64,000 bases of DNA from Shimia sp. R10_1 (GTDB lineage: Bacteria > Pseudomonadota > Alphaproteobacteria > Rhodobacterales > Rhodobacteraceae), in NCBI RefSeq assembly GCF_017744095.1, contig NZ_JAGHQX010000005.1, positions 248,001 to 312,000 of the forward strand, read 5' to 3'. A program made the position numbers and the translations under genes. Shown here one piece after another: positions 27,342 through 35,633 of this stretch (positions are counted from its first letter, which is position 1; each line of letters starts with the position of its first letter). Below the pieces are notes generated by a model. That model was not told the DNA's origin. It was given only the letters and a program-made list of their open reading frames with translations, and did no database searches.

Positions 27342-28307
27342 ATGAAAAGGCTACAGGATATCGATCTGAAGCTGCTGCGTAGTTTTCAGGCAATTGCCGA
27401 TGCGGGCGGGATCGCCGGGGCGCAGGCGACGCTGAATTGTTCCCAGTCAACCCTCTCGACACAGCTGGCGGACTTGGAAAAACGGTTGGGGTTTCGGGTT
27501 TGCCAACGCGGCCGCAGCGGGTTTTCACTCACCGCTGAGGGCAAAAAGTTGCTTGAGGCTCTGGATGATCTCTTCGCGGCGGCGGACAGATTTCAAAATG
27601 CAACGGCCACGATTTCAGGCGACATGCGCGGCGTACTTCGGATTGGCATCATGGATGCCATGCTTGCCAATACAGCCTGGCCGCTGCCGGATGTCTTGGG
27701 GCGGTTTTCGGAACGGGCGCCAAGCACCTATGTAGATCTGTCCTTGGTATCGCCATCCGCCATGGAAGGATTGCTGTTGGAGGGGCAGCGAGATGCGGTG
27801 ATCGGGCCTTTCCCACAAAAGCGCGCTGGTATCGCGTATATTCCGCTCTTTCAGGAGCGGCATTCTCTCTACGCCGTCCCGCGCCATCCTTTGACCCGCA
27901 TGGCGCATATTGGGTTTGAAGAGTTGAGCCGTCACTCTCTGATCGTCACGCCGGGAGAGTTGCAGCGCTTCCCTTTCATCCGCCGCCGGCGTCGTGGTCG
28001 GGGCGATGAAGCTGATGAAAATATCTATCCTTCCGCCACTGTGGATCAGATGGAAACACATGCGATCCTGATCCGCAGCGGGCGCTTTGTTGGGTTTCTG
28101 CCAGACTATTACGGCGGATCGCTTGCTGATCTTTCCGCGCTCAGCACCGGGTCGGAGCTGCAATATCACTCGCCGATCTATCTGGCCTATCGCCGCAACG
28201 CCGAACTCAACATCATCCTGCGCGCCTTTATCAATCGCGTCCGCGAACAGCCTTTGGTTGAGGGAGTGTTGATGCAGACGGGCGCCGTGGTGGCGCTGGA
28301 TTCATAA
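27342..28307 (+). CDS. LysR-family transcriptional regulator
   Basis: 321 residues; HTH in the first 65 (GIAGAQATLNCSQSTLSTQLADLEKRL), then an effector-binding domain with an unusual Arg-rich insertion FIRRRRRGRGDEADE near 215-230. Divergent from the binding-protein gene across 161 bases and upstream of the permease genes, so it probably controls both transcripts. Effector unknown; the adjacent enzymes suggest a basic or cyclic amino acid (inference). Confidence 0.88.
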   Translation: MKRLQDIDLKLLRSFQAIADAGGIAGAQATLNCSQSTLSTQLADLEKRLGFRVCQRGRSGFSLTAEGKKLLEALDDLFAAADRFQNATATISGDMRGVLRIGIMDAMLANTAWPLPDVLGRFSERAPSTYVDLSLVSPSAMEGLLLEGQRDAVIGPFPQKRAGIAYIPLFQERHSLYAVPRHPLTRMAHIGFEELSRHSLIVTPGELQRFPFIRRRRRGRGDEADENIYPSATVDQMETHAILIRSGRFVGFLPDYYGGSLADLSALSTGSELQYHSPIYLAYRRNAELNIILRAFINRVREQPLVEGVLMQTGAVVALDS

Positions 28308-28317
28308 GCATCGAATT

Positions 28318-28345
28318 TTCGAAAGTAATCCGCCGATATTTCGAA
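28318..28345. promoter_or_regulatory. paired TTCGAA palindromes before the permease operon
   Basis: TTCGAA at 28318-28323 and again at 28340-28345, 22 bases apart (two helical turns), each in a T-rich/A-rich context. Candidate binding sites for the upstream LysR protein at the permease promoter. Confidence 0.3.
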
Positions 28346-28417
28346 TGTTTCGGTGTTAAAAGAGGCAATACCCGGGGGCGGTCTCCTGTCTTCGGGCACA
28401 GAACAAAGGACATATGC

Positions 28418-29089
28418 ATGTTTGATGTGATCGCACCCTATGCGACACAGCTGCTACTTGGGCTTTTGCTCACACTCAAAGTTGCCTTGGGCAGCTTTGT
28501 GTTGGGGCTGGTGCTGGCCGTGCTCTGCGCACCGCTGACGCAATCGCGACGCAATCCCTTGCGCAAAGTGCTTGATCTCTATGTCACCGTGATCCGCGGC
28601 GTCCCGGAGCTCTTGGTGATTTTCCTAATCTTTTATGGGGGAACCATCGTTCTGACAAAGCTCAGCGGCAGTTACTTTGAGGTGGACGCGCTGACTGCGG
28701 GGATTGTGGCGCTTGGTGCCGTGGCCTTTGCCTACCTGCTTGAGATTTTGCGCGCGGCGTTGCAATCCATTCCGGCTGGACAACGTGAGGCCGCATTGGT
28801 GCTGGGCCTGTCGCGGCGTCAGATGTTTGTGCACGTGATCTTGCCGCAGATGCTGCAGCGCGCTTTGCCGGGCCTTGGCAATCAGTGGCTGATTGTCCTC
28901 AAAGAGAGTGCGCTGGTGTCCATTGTGGGGCTCGAAGAACTGATGCGCAAGTCGGTGATCGCAGCCGGTGCGACGCACCATCCGCTGACGTTCTACCTGA
29001 GTGCTGCATGTCTTTATGTGGCGGTCTCCGCGTTGTCTTCGGCGATCTTCGCACAAGCCGAACAGCGGCTCACGCCCGTGCAAAGATAG
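28418..29089 (+). CDS. amino-acid ABC permease, HisQ/HisM type
   Basis: 223-residue inner-membrane subunit with five predicted helices and the EAA loop PAGQREAALVLGLSRRQMFVHVILPQ characteristic of polar amino-acid importers, plus RGVPELLVIFLIFYGG. Pairs with the next gene's product. Start follows AAAGGACATATGC. Confidence 0.92.
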   Translation: MFDVIAPYATQLLLGLLLTLKVALGSFVLGLVLAVLCAPLTQSRRNPLRKVLDLYVTVIRGVPELLVIFLIFYGGTIVLTKLSGSYFEVDALTAGIVALGAVAFAYLLEILRAALQSIPAGQREAALVLGLSRRQMFVHVILPQMLQRALPGLGNQWLIVLKESALVSIVGLEELMRKSVIAAGATHHPLTFYLSAACLYVAVSALSSAIFAQAEQRLTPVQR

Positions 29090-29097
29090 GAGCGCCC

Positions 29098-29793
29098 ATG
29101 TCTTATGAAATTCTAATGGCTGCGATACCTATCGTCTGGGACGGTTTGTGGCTGACCTTGGTCATTACGCTGTCTGCCTTTGTGCTTGGACAGGTGGTCG
29201 CGCTCCCGCTGGCGATGGCTGCTGACGCGCGCTCGCGCTTTGTGAGCGCGCCAGCCCGCGCTTACATCTTCTTTGTGCGCGGCAGTCCCATGCTCGTGCA
29301 GCTTTTTATCATCTACTACGGTCTTGGCAGTCTTGAGGCGGTGCGCGACAGCATTTTCTGGCCCATTCTGAAAGAGCCGTTGGGCTGCGCTATTCTTGCC
29401 GTCGGCCTCAACTCTGCAGCCTATATGGGCGCACTGTTGCGCGGAGCTATTTCGCAGGTGCCAGACGGGCAAGGCGAGGCGGCGCGCACTTTGGGGTTGT
29501 CCCCTTGGCAAACGCTCACACGCGTGACGCTGCCGCAGGCCTACCGGTATGTGCTGCCAGTGCTGGGCAATGAAATCACGCTGGTGATGAAAGCCAGCTC
29601 TCTCGCCTCTGCGGTGACGGTGGTGGAAATGACTGGCGCCGCACGCGCGTTGGTGGCCCGCACCTATGCCCCCTTTGAAGTCTTCACAGTCGCTGGCGCG
29701 CTCTATCTGATGCTTGCGCTTGGCTTTGCCGCGCTCTTCCGCGCGATTGAACGAAAAACTGCGATCCCCGGCCTGTCCGGCAATGACGCATAA
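29098..29793 (+). CDS. amino-acid ABC permease, second subunit
   Basis: 231 residues, same family: FVRGSPMLVQLFIIYYGLG and EAA loop GEAARTLGLSPWQTLTRVTLPQ. ATG at 29098 is nine bases after the upstream stop, with TAGGAG as ribosome site; a longer frame from 28885 only overlaps the first permease. Confidence 0.92.
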   Translation: MSYEILMAAIPIVWDGLWLTLVITLSAFVLGQVVALPLAMAADARSRFVSAPARAYIFFVRGSPMLVQLFIIYYGLGSLEAVRDSIFWPILKEPLGCAILAVGLNSAAYMGALLRGAISQVPDGQGEAARTLGLSPWQTLTRVTLPQAYRYVLPVLGNEITLVMKASSLASAVTVVEMTGAARALVARTYAPFEVFTVAGALYLMLALGFAALFRAIERKTAIPGLSGNDA

Positions 29794-29811
29794 CTTAGCG
29801 AGGAAGCCCAC

Positions 29812-30555
29812 ATGCGCGCGTCCAACGCCATTAAGGTAACAAATCTCGAAAAATCCTATGGCCCTCTCAAGGTCATCGACGACATTAGCCTGTCTGTCGC
29901 TCAGGGGGAAAAAGTGGTGCTCTGTGGCCCATCGGGGTCCGGCAAATCCACACTCATACGCTGTATCGCGGGGCTGGAAACGCGCAGCCGGGGCGACATT
30001 GATGTTGCCGGGCATGCGTTGAGCCTTGATTGCAAGAACATTGGCGCCTTCAGCGGCGATGTCGGCATGGTGTTTCAGCACTTTAACCTGTTCCCCCACC
30101 TGAGCGCCTTGGAAAATCTTATGCTTGCGCCGCGTCTTGTGCGGGGCCTTGGTAAGGCTCAGGCACGCGCACGTGCGCTCGAGTTGCTGGAGCGCGTCCA
30201 TATCGCGGATCGTGCGGATCATTACCCAGGCCAGCTTTCTGGTGGGCAACAGCAACGTGTCGCCATTGCGCGCGCGCTGTGTATGCAGCCCAAGGTGATG
30301 CTGTTTGATGAACCCACTTCGGCTTTGGACCCTGAAATGGTGGGCGAAGTTCTGGAAGTGATGGAGGATCTAGCATCTGAGGGCATGACCATGATCGTCG
30401 TCACGCACGAATTGGGCTTTGCCCGAAAGGTGGCGGATCGGGTTGTGTTCCTTGATGGCGGGAAAATCCTCGAAGAGAACACCCCCAGCGCCTTCTTTGA
30501 GCATCCCGTACACGCGCGCACCCGCGCCTTCCTCAACAAAATTGACCACGCCTGA
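29812..30555 (+). CDS. amino-acid ABC transporter ATPase (HisP/GlnQ type)
   Basis: 247 residues: Walker [10 protein letters not shown] (about 43-51), Q-loop [11 protein letters not shown], signature [15 protein letters not shown], Walker [15 protein letters not shown], switch His in VVTHELGFA. Completes the split transporter begun by the binding protein at 26398-27180. Its stop codon lies in an 8-bp hairpin at 30552-30571. Confidence 0.95.
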   Translation: MRASNAIKVTNLEKSYGPLKVIDDISLSVAQGEKVVLCGPSGSGKSTLIRCIAGLETRSRGDIDVAGHALSLDCKNIGAFSGDVGMVFQHFNLFPHLSALENLMLAPRLVRGLGKAQARARALELLERVHIADRADHYPGQLSGGQQQRVAIARALCMQPKVMLFDEPTSALDPEMVGEVLEVMEDLASEGMTMIVVTHELGFARKVADRVVFLDGGKILEENTPSAFFEHPVHARTRAFLNKIDHA

Positions 30556-30571
30556 TCGCTCGCGCGATCAG
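30552..30571 (+). other. intercistronic hairpin containing the ATPase stop codon
   Basis: Perfect 8-bp stem CTGATCGC/GCGATCAG with loop TCGC. No T-run follows, so it is more likely an mRNA-stability or expression-ratio element than a terminator. Confidence 0.45.
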
Positions 30572-30587
30572 CCACTCAGGAGACCAA

Positions 30588-31550
30588 ATGATGTCAACCA
30601 CCCCACAGGCCGCACTGGTTCTGGACGCCGCAGCCGTGCAAGCGGTTTTGCCCAATGTGGACACGCTTGGCGCGATGCGCGCGCTGTTTTCCGAACTGGG
30701 GCAAGGGCAGGCGGTTCAGCCCGCGCAGACCCTGACCCTGTTTCCTGAGGACAAAGGGGATTTCATCACCTATCAGGGCGCCAGCACAGGCGCCAATCTG
30801 TTTGGCGCGAAACTGTCGCCTTACCTTGTGCAGCCGGGCAAGCCGATCATCACTGCTTGGACCGTTCTGATGTCTATGGAGACCGGCCAGCCGCTGATGT
30901 TGTGTGACTCAGGCGAGCTTACCACAGAACGCACCGCTGGCACCACAGCGCTTGCCGTGGATCATCTTGCCAAAGACGGGGCAAAAACCCTTGCGATCAT
31001 CGGCTCTGGCAAGGTGGCGCAGGCCCACTTGCGCCACACAGCCGCGTTGCGTGATTGGGCAGAGATCCGCGTGTTTTCTCCCTCCCTCGCTGAAAATGCC
31101 GAGCTGAAAGCCACGTGGCAGGCGCTGGATGAACGTGTGCGGTTTGCAGACAGCGCCGCGGCAGCCGGGACTGACGCGGATGTGGTTATGCTCTGCACCT
31201 CCTCAGGAACCCCAGTGTTTGACACCACCTCTGTGGCCGCGGGTGCTTTGGTCACTTCGATCAGCACCAATGTTGCCAATGCGCATGAGGTTGATCCCGC
31301 GTTTCTCTCTGCCGCGGAAGTTTATTGCGACTACCGCGAAACCACCCCTTCCTCTGCGGGCGAGATGAAGCTGGCGGCAGAGGCCGGTTGGCAGGCGGAT
31401 GCGATTTGTGGGGATCTGGCACAGCTCCAGACTGCTGCCTGCGCGCGCCCGACCGGTGAAAAACCCGTGTTCTTCCGCTCCATTGGTTTGGGACTCGAAG
31501 ACATTTTCATGGCCCGCGCGGTGTATGACGCTGCCAAGGCCCAAGGTTGA
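30588..31550 (+). CDS. ornithine cyclodeaminase/mu-crystallin family enzyme
   Basis: 320-residue NAD(P)-dependent enzyme. The nucleotide site is IIGSGKVAQAHLRH (about 137), preceded by the family motif ELTTERTAGTTALA and followed by VMLCTSSGTPVF. Members include ornithine and lysine cyclodeaminases, imine reductases and alanine dehydrogenases. Here it follows a polar amino-acid importer and precedes an aminotransferase, pointing to breakdown of an amino acid or cyclic imine. Start follows AGGAG; ATG 30588 and 30591 are both possible. A second family member lies at 34665-35633. Confidence 0.88.
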   Translation: MMSTTPQAALVLDAAAVQAVLPNVDTLGAMRALFSELGQGQAVQPAQTLTLFPEDKGDFITYQGASTGANLFGAKLSPYLVQPGKPIITAWTVLMSMETGQPLMLCDSGELTTERTAGTTALAVDHLAKDGAKTLAIIGSGKVAQAHLRHTAALRDWAEIRVFSPSLAENAELKATWQALDERVRFADSAAAAGTDADVVMLCTSSGTPVFDTTSVAAGALVTSISTNVANAHEVDPAFLSAAEVYCDYRETTPSSAGEMKLAAEAGWQADAICGDLAQLQTAACARPTGEKPVFFRSIGLGLEDIFMARAVYDAAKAQG

Positions 31551-31564
31551 GAAAGGACTGACCC

Positions 31565-32689
31565 ATGGATATCCGCCCCTTCGGTGTTGAAATGTGGATG
31601 AATGAGTTTGAGACCAAATGTGATCTCAATCTTGCTGAAACCTGTGTTGAATCCATCACCCTCGGCCAGCTCTTTGAGATGGCCGATGTCAAAGACAGCA
31701 TTCTGGATCAGCTGTCCGCGATCAAGATGACCTATGGCGCGATTGAAGGCTCTGACCGCCTGCGGGATGCCATCAGTGGTCTTTACACAAATCAAAGCCG
31801 CGACAATATTCTGACCACACATGGCACGATTGGGGCCAACTCGCTTGTGCATCAGACCCTTGTTGCGCGCGGCGATCACGTGATCTCGGTCATTCCCACC
31901 TATCAGCAGCATTACTCCATCCCTGAAAGCATCGGCGCCGACATTGAACTGCTGCATCTGCGCCCAGAGCAGGACTTCTTGCCCGATCTTGCCGCTTTGC
32001 GCGCCATGGTGCGGTCAGACACAAAACTGATTGCCATCAACAATCCCAACAACCCGACTGGCGCCTTGATGGATCGCGCCATGTTGGAAGAGATTGTTGA
32101 GATCGCCCGCTCTGTGGATGCCTGGCTTCTGTGTGATGAGGTTTACCGCGGCACCAATCAGGAGGGCGATGGCATGACAGCTGCCGTGGCGGATCTTTAT
32201 GAAAAAGGGATCAGCACAGCGGGCATGTCCAAAGCCTATTCACTCGCGGGTTTGCGTGTGGGCTGGATCGCGGGACCGAAAGAGATGTTGCATGACGTGA
32301 TGATCCATCGCGACTACAACACCATTTCTGTTGGGCAGATCGACGAACTGCTGGCCGCCATGGCGCTGGAAAACCGCGACAAGATTCTGGCGCGCGCGCA
32401 GGAGATCACCCGTAAGAACTTGCAGATCGTAGAAGAGTGGATCGAAGAGCAGCCCCTGATCAGCTGGGTCAAGCCAAAATCCGGCACAACGGCCTTGCTG
32501 AAGTATGATCTGCCCATGACCTCACGCGACCTGTGTGTGACCCTTCTGAAAGAAGAGGGCGTGATGCTGACCCCGGGCAGCGCGATGGACATGGAGGGCT
32601 GGTTGCGGCTTGGCTACACCAACCCAACGACGGATCTGGTGGCGGGGCTTGCGAAGTTCTCGGCCTTCCTGAAGCGCCACGCAGCCTGA
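31565..32689 (+). CDS. PLP-dependent class I/II aminotransferase
   Basis: 374 residues, fold type I: NPNNPTGALM near 158, DEVYRG near 188 (Asp and Tyr contacting PLP), Schiff-base Lys in GMSKAYSLAGLRVGW near 218, and a C-terminal Arg in WLRLGYTN. The opening MDIRPFGVEMWMNEFE and overall look resemble capreomycidine-synthase-like aminotransferases, which act on arginine derivatives; this is recognition by eye. It begins 14 bases after the cyclodeaminase and ends the transporter operon. Confidence 0.88.
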   Translation: MDIRPFGVEMWMNEFETKCDLNLAETCVESITLGQLFEMADVKDSILDQLSAIKMTYGAIEGSDRLRDAISGLYTNQSRDNILTTHGTIGANSLVHQTLVARGDHVISVIPTYQQHYSIPESIGADIELLHLRPEQDFLPDLAALRAMVRSDTKLIAINNPNNPTGALMDRAMLEEIVEIARSVDAWLLCDEVYRGTNQEGDGMTAAVADLYEKGISTAGMSKAYSLAGLRVGWIAGPKEMLHDVMIHRDYNTISVGQIDELLAAMALENRDKILARAQEITRKNLQIVEEWIEEQPLISWVKPKSGTTALLKYDLPMTSRDLCVTLLKEEGVMLTPGSAMDMEGWLRLGYTNPTTDLVAGLAKFSAFLKRHAA

Positions 32690-32702
32690 TAAACAGCGTA
32701 TC

Positions 32703-32735
32703 AAGGGGCTCTGCCAACAGGCAGGGCCCTTATCT
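32703..32735 (+). terminator. terminator after the aminotransferase gene
   Basis: Imperfect stem AAGGGGCTCTGCC / GGCAGGGCCCTT with a short ACA loop, followed by ATCTTTT. Confidence 0.75.
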
Positions 32736-32764
32736 TTTGTGATGGCGCAATAATTTGAGATGCG

Positions 32765-33919
32765 TCAGCAGAGGCTCTCAATCAGTTTCGCCAGAAAACT
32801 CTGCCCTTTGCGCAGTTGGTCTGCTGTCACGTATTCATCAGGCTGATGCGCTTGTGCGATGTTGCCCGGCCCGCAGACCACCGTGGAATATCCCGCACTC
32901 TGAAAATGGCCTGCCTCTGTCTGATAGGACACGCAGTTGTCGGAGTTATCCCCAGTCAGTTGCCGCGCCAGCTGTTCCGCCGCGCCGTCCGTCTCTGGCA
33001 TCATTGCCGGGATAACTTCAATATCACAAAGTGTTATGTCTGCCTCAGCATGGCTGCGTTGCATGTCGCGGGCGATCTCTTCGGCCAATGTGCGATAACG
33101 GGTGAGCCAGTCCTCCGCAGTCTCTGGCGGCACAAAGCGAATGTCGGTTTCAATGCGGCAGGCATCAGGCACGATGTTCATCGCGGAGCCGCCCTGAATG
33201 GTGCCAACTTGCAACGTGCTGTGCGGTGGGGTGAAGCCGGAGGCTTGGTCGGAGCTACTTTCGCATGTGGCCATCTGCGCCTCATGCCACGCGACAAGCT
33301 TCGCAGCGGCAGAGATCGCAGAGACCCCCAGATGCGGCATGGAGGAATGCGCGGCTTTGCCCGTGATCTGTGTCGTGATCCCGATACCACCTTTGTGCCC
33401 TGTCACTACACGCCACTCTGTCGGCTCCCCAACGATCACGCGATCCGCACGCGCAAACCGGGCCTGAAGCTCCGCCAGCAAAGGCGCGGTGCCGGTGCAG
33501 CCAATCTCTTCGTCAAAAGAAAACGCGAGCTGGATTGGGCGCTGCAGGGGGGCTGCCAGCATCTGCGGAACGGCGGCCAGCACCAGCGCAAGAAAGCCTT
33601 TCATGTCACAGGTGCCGCGCCCAAAGTAACGCCCGTCCTGTTCGGTCAATGTCCATGGGTCGGTCTGCCAATCCTGACCGTCGACAGGCACAACATCCGT
33701 ATGGCCTGACAGCACAACACCGCCCGCAACATCCGGGCCGATTTGAGCGATAAGCCCGTGTTTTTGCCCGGTGTCATCGGCAAATACATGCGAGGTGACA
33801 CCGAGAGCTTCCAGATAGTTCGCTACATAGGCGATCACATCTTTATTGGAGCGGTCAGAAACGGTTTCAAAGGCGATCAGACGTTCCAGAATTTCTACTG
33901 TCGCCTGCAAATCAGACAT
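32765..33919 (-). CDS. ArgE/DapE-type M20 deacylase (acetylornithine deacetylase-like)
   Basis: 384-residue zinc amidohydrolase. Metal ligands are visible in SGHTDVVPVDGQDW (His and Asp, about 71), CDMKGF (Asp), SFDEEIGCTG (Glu pair) and the C-terminal QAHQPDEY. The dimerisation domain has HSSMPHLG. This is classical ArgE type, but the surrounding catabolic genes suggest that it deacylates an intermediate of amino-acid or compatible-solute breakdown instead of serving arginine synthesis. Its start overlaps the upstream regulator by eight bases, forming a two-gene operon. Confidence 0.88.
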   Translation of the reverse strand: MSDLQATVEILERLIAFETVSDRSNKDVIAYVANYLEALGVTSHVFADDTGQKHGLIAQIGPDVAGGVVLSGHTDVVPVDGQDWQTDPWTLTEQDGRYFGRGTCDMKGFLALVLAAVPQMLAAPLQRPIQLAFSFDEEIGCTGTAPLLAELQARFARADRVIVGEPTEWRVVTGHKGGIGITTQITGKAAHSSMPHLGVSAISAAAKLVAWHEAQMATCESSSDQASGFTPPHSTLQVGTIQGGSAMNIVPDACRIETDIRFVPPETAEDWLTRYRTLAEEIARDMQRSHAEADITLCDIEVIPAMMPETDGAAEQLARQLTGDNSDNCVSYQTEAGHFQSAGYSTVVCGPGNIAQAHQPDEYVTADQLRKGQSFLAKLIESLC

Positions 33920-34532
33920 CAGAAGCTCCTGCTTTTAAGTCGTTGTAGATGGTGGCGCGGCTGACCCCGAGCAGGCGGCCGACATAGGCGGCGGCGTTGC
34001 GCTCTGACAATGCGCCCGATGCGTCGAGCGCGGCCAGAAGTGCGCGCCGCGAGGCACGGTCGAGCGTATCTACACGCGCGCCCCGCTCCTGACACCAGTC
34101 ACTGACAAAGATGTTGAGCCGCTCATGCCAGTCATTGCGAAACAGATCATCTGGCTGCTGCCCAACCGGCCGCGCAGGCAGCAGGGCTTCCACCGCGCGC
34201 TGCACCGCGAGCAGATCGGATTGGTCATAGTTTACACAGATCATAAAGGCCGCGCGCCCATCCGGCATGCGCTGCACGATACTGATCGAGCGCAGAATGC
34301 TGCCGTCCCAATGCACCTTTTCATAGGGGCCGATCACCATGTCTTCTTTGCGAAAATCAATGTCTTGCACATTGGAAGGGTCGCCCGGAACACGGCGGGA
34401 GTATGGATTTACAATATGGGTGATGGTGCCACTTGCAAGGTCATGCACCACGATTTCCACCTGTTGGCCAAACAGGAGCCCCATAGCGTCTGCGGTGGCG
34501 CAGGCATTGGCCTTCAGCGTTGTCAGATCCAC
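33912..34532 (-). CDS. YheO-like PAS/HTH transcriptional regulator
   Basis: 206 residues. An N-terminal YheO-type PAS-like sensor (about 15-110, with EIVVHDLASGTITHIVNPYS and FMICVNYDQSD) is followed by a C-terminal DNA-binding HTH (about 160-200, RRALLAALDASGAL and AAYVGRLLGVSRATIYNDL). It is divergent from the cyclodeaminase/dehydratase operon and cotranscribed with the deacylase, so it likely regulates both through the overlapping promoters between them. Confidence 0.85.
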   Translation of the reverse strand: MDLTTLKANACATADAMGLLFGQQVEIVVHDLASGTITHIVNPYSRRVPGDPSNVQDIDFRKEDMVIGPYEKVHWDGSILRSISIVQRMPDGRAAFMICVNYDQSDLLAVQRAVEALLPARPVGQQPDDLFRNDWHERLNIFVSDWCQERGARVDTLDRASRRALLAALDASGALSERNAAAYVGRLLGVSRATIYNDLKAGASDV

Positions 34533-34573
34533 ATCTTTGCCTCCAATGAGACCTCAATCAGCGGGTTGAGGTG

Positions 34574-34621
34574 TTGACCCAAGTGTCTAGTCTGGATACT
34601 TCTGTCTAGGAATCTGGTCAA
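34574..34621. promoter_or_regulatory. overlapping divergent promoters with TGTCTAG repeats
   Basis: Plus strand: TTGACC (34574-34579), 17 bases, TACTTC (34597-34602). Minus strand: TTGACC (34621-34616), 17 bases, TATCCA (34598-34593). The two cores overlap nearly completely. Direct repeats TGTCTAG at 34584-34590 and 34603-34609 are candidate operator sites for the YheO-like regulator encoded next door. Confidence 0.5.
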
Positions 34622-34664
34622 GCGTCAACTAAAAGGCGCGCCAGCACGCAGGGGGAGGCGCCGG

Positions 34665-35633
34665 GTGATTGATCTTTGCAAGCCGCAGATTCGGGATCTG
34701 TTTGATTTTCATATTGCCGCCGATGCCATTCGTGCGGCCTTCGTGGCCTCCGCAAAAGGTCAGGTGCAGGCACCGCCAATTGCGCAGCTGGCCTTCCCTG
34801 AAAATGAGGGCGACTGTTGCGTCAAAACCGGTCATGTTGTGGGTGCGGAAGGCTTTGTCGTGAAAGTCTCCACCGGATTTTATCGCAACCCAGCGCAGGG
34901 CTTGCCGTCGTCGAATGGGATGAATCTGGTGTTCTCAGCAACCAATGGCGCGCCTCTGGCCATACTGCGCGACGAAGGCTGGCTGACAGACATCCGCACC
35001 GGTATTGGAGGTGCGCTGGCGACTGCTGCGCTGGCACCAGCCGGGTTCACAGAGGTGCTGATCGTGGGCACTGGCCTGCAAGCGCGCCATCAGGCAGAGT
35101 GCCTGCAGTTGCTGGTGGATCGCCCGCTGACGTTTAAGATCTGGGGGCGGGATCTGAAGAAAGCTGAGGCTGTTGTTGTGGACTTACAGGCGGAAGGCTT
35201 GTCGGCGGCATTGGCTGCGGATCTTCAGGCGGCCTGTCTTGATGCGCAGGCCATTGTCACCTGCACGCCGTCAAAGCAACCATTGATCAAAAAGCACTGG
35301 ATCACGCCGAGCACGCATATCACGGCCATCGGCGCAGACTGTCCCGGCAAACAGGAGCTGGCTCGCGATTTGACAGAAGCCGCAGACCTGCTGATCTGTG
35401 ATGAGGCCACGCAATCCCTGCACCATGGCGAATTCCAACATCTGTCACAGGGTACGGCGACCATCGCATTGGGTGACGTGCTTGACAGCCGGCATCCGGG
35501 GCGGAGCGACGTCTCTCAAATCACCATCGCGGATCTTACTGGCCTTGCGGTGCAGGATGCGGCTGTGTCTCTTGCCGTAGTACAGGCATTTCAAAACCAA
35601 ACATCAAACGAAAATGAGGCCGCTCATGTCTAA
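34665..35633 (+). CDS. ornithine cyclodeaminase-family enzyme (EutC/BhcD-like)
   Basis: 322 residues with the NAD site IVGTGLQARHQAECL near 128 and the substrate-lysine region CCVKTGHVVGAEGFVVKVSTG. Two known pathways pair this family with a threonine-dehydratase-like partner: ectoine utilisation (EutC with EutB) and the beta-hydroxyaspartate cycle (BhcD imine reductase with BhcB). I cannot separate them by eye; the other signature genes of either route are absent from this window. GTG start with GGGGGAGG upstream; overlaps the next gene by eight bases. Confidence 0.85.
   Translation: MIDLCKPQIRDLFDFHIAADAIRAAFVASAKGQVQAPPIAQLAFPENEGDCCVKTGHVVGAEGFVVKVSTGFYRNPAQGLPSSNGMNLVFSATNGAPLAILRDEGWLTDIRTGIGGALATAALAPAGFTEVLIVGTGLQARHQAECLQLLVDRPLTFKIWGRDLKKAEAVVVDLQAEGLSAALAADLQAACLDAQAIVTCTPSKQPLIKKHWITPSTHITAIGADCPGKQELARDLTEAADLLICDEATQSLHHGEFQHLSQGTATIALGDVLDSRHPGRSDVSQITIADLTGLAVQDAAVSLAVVQAFQNQTSNENEAAHV

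Noticed and set aside
32816-33709. 297-codon plus-strand frame
   Set aside because: Antisense to the ArgE-like gene, whose metal-binding motifs are all in place.
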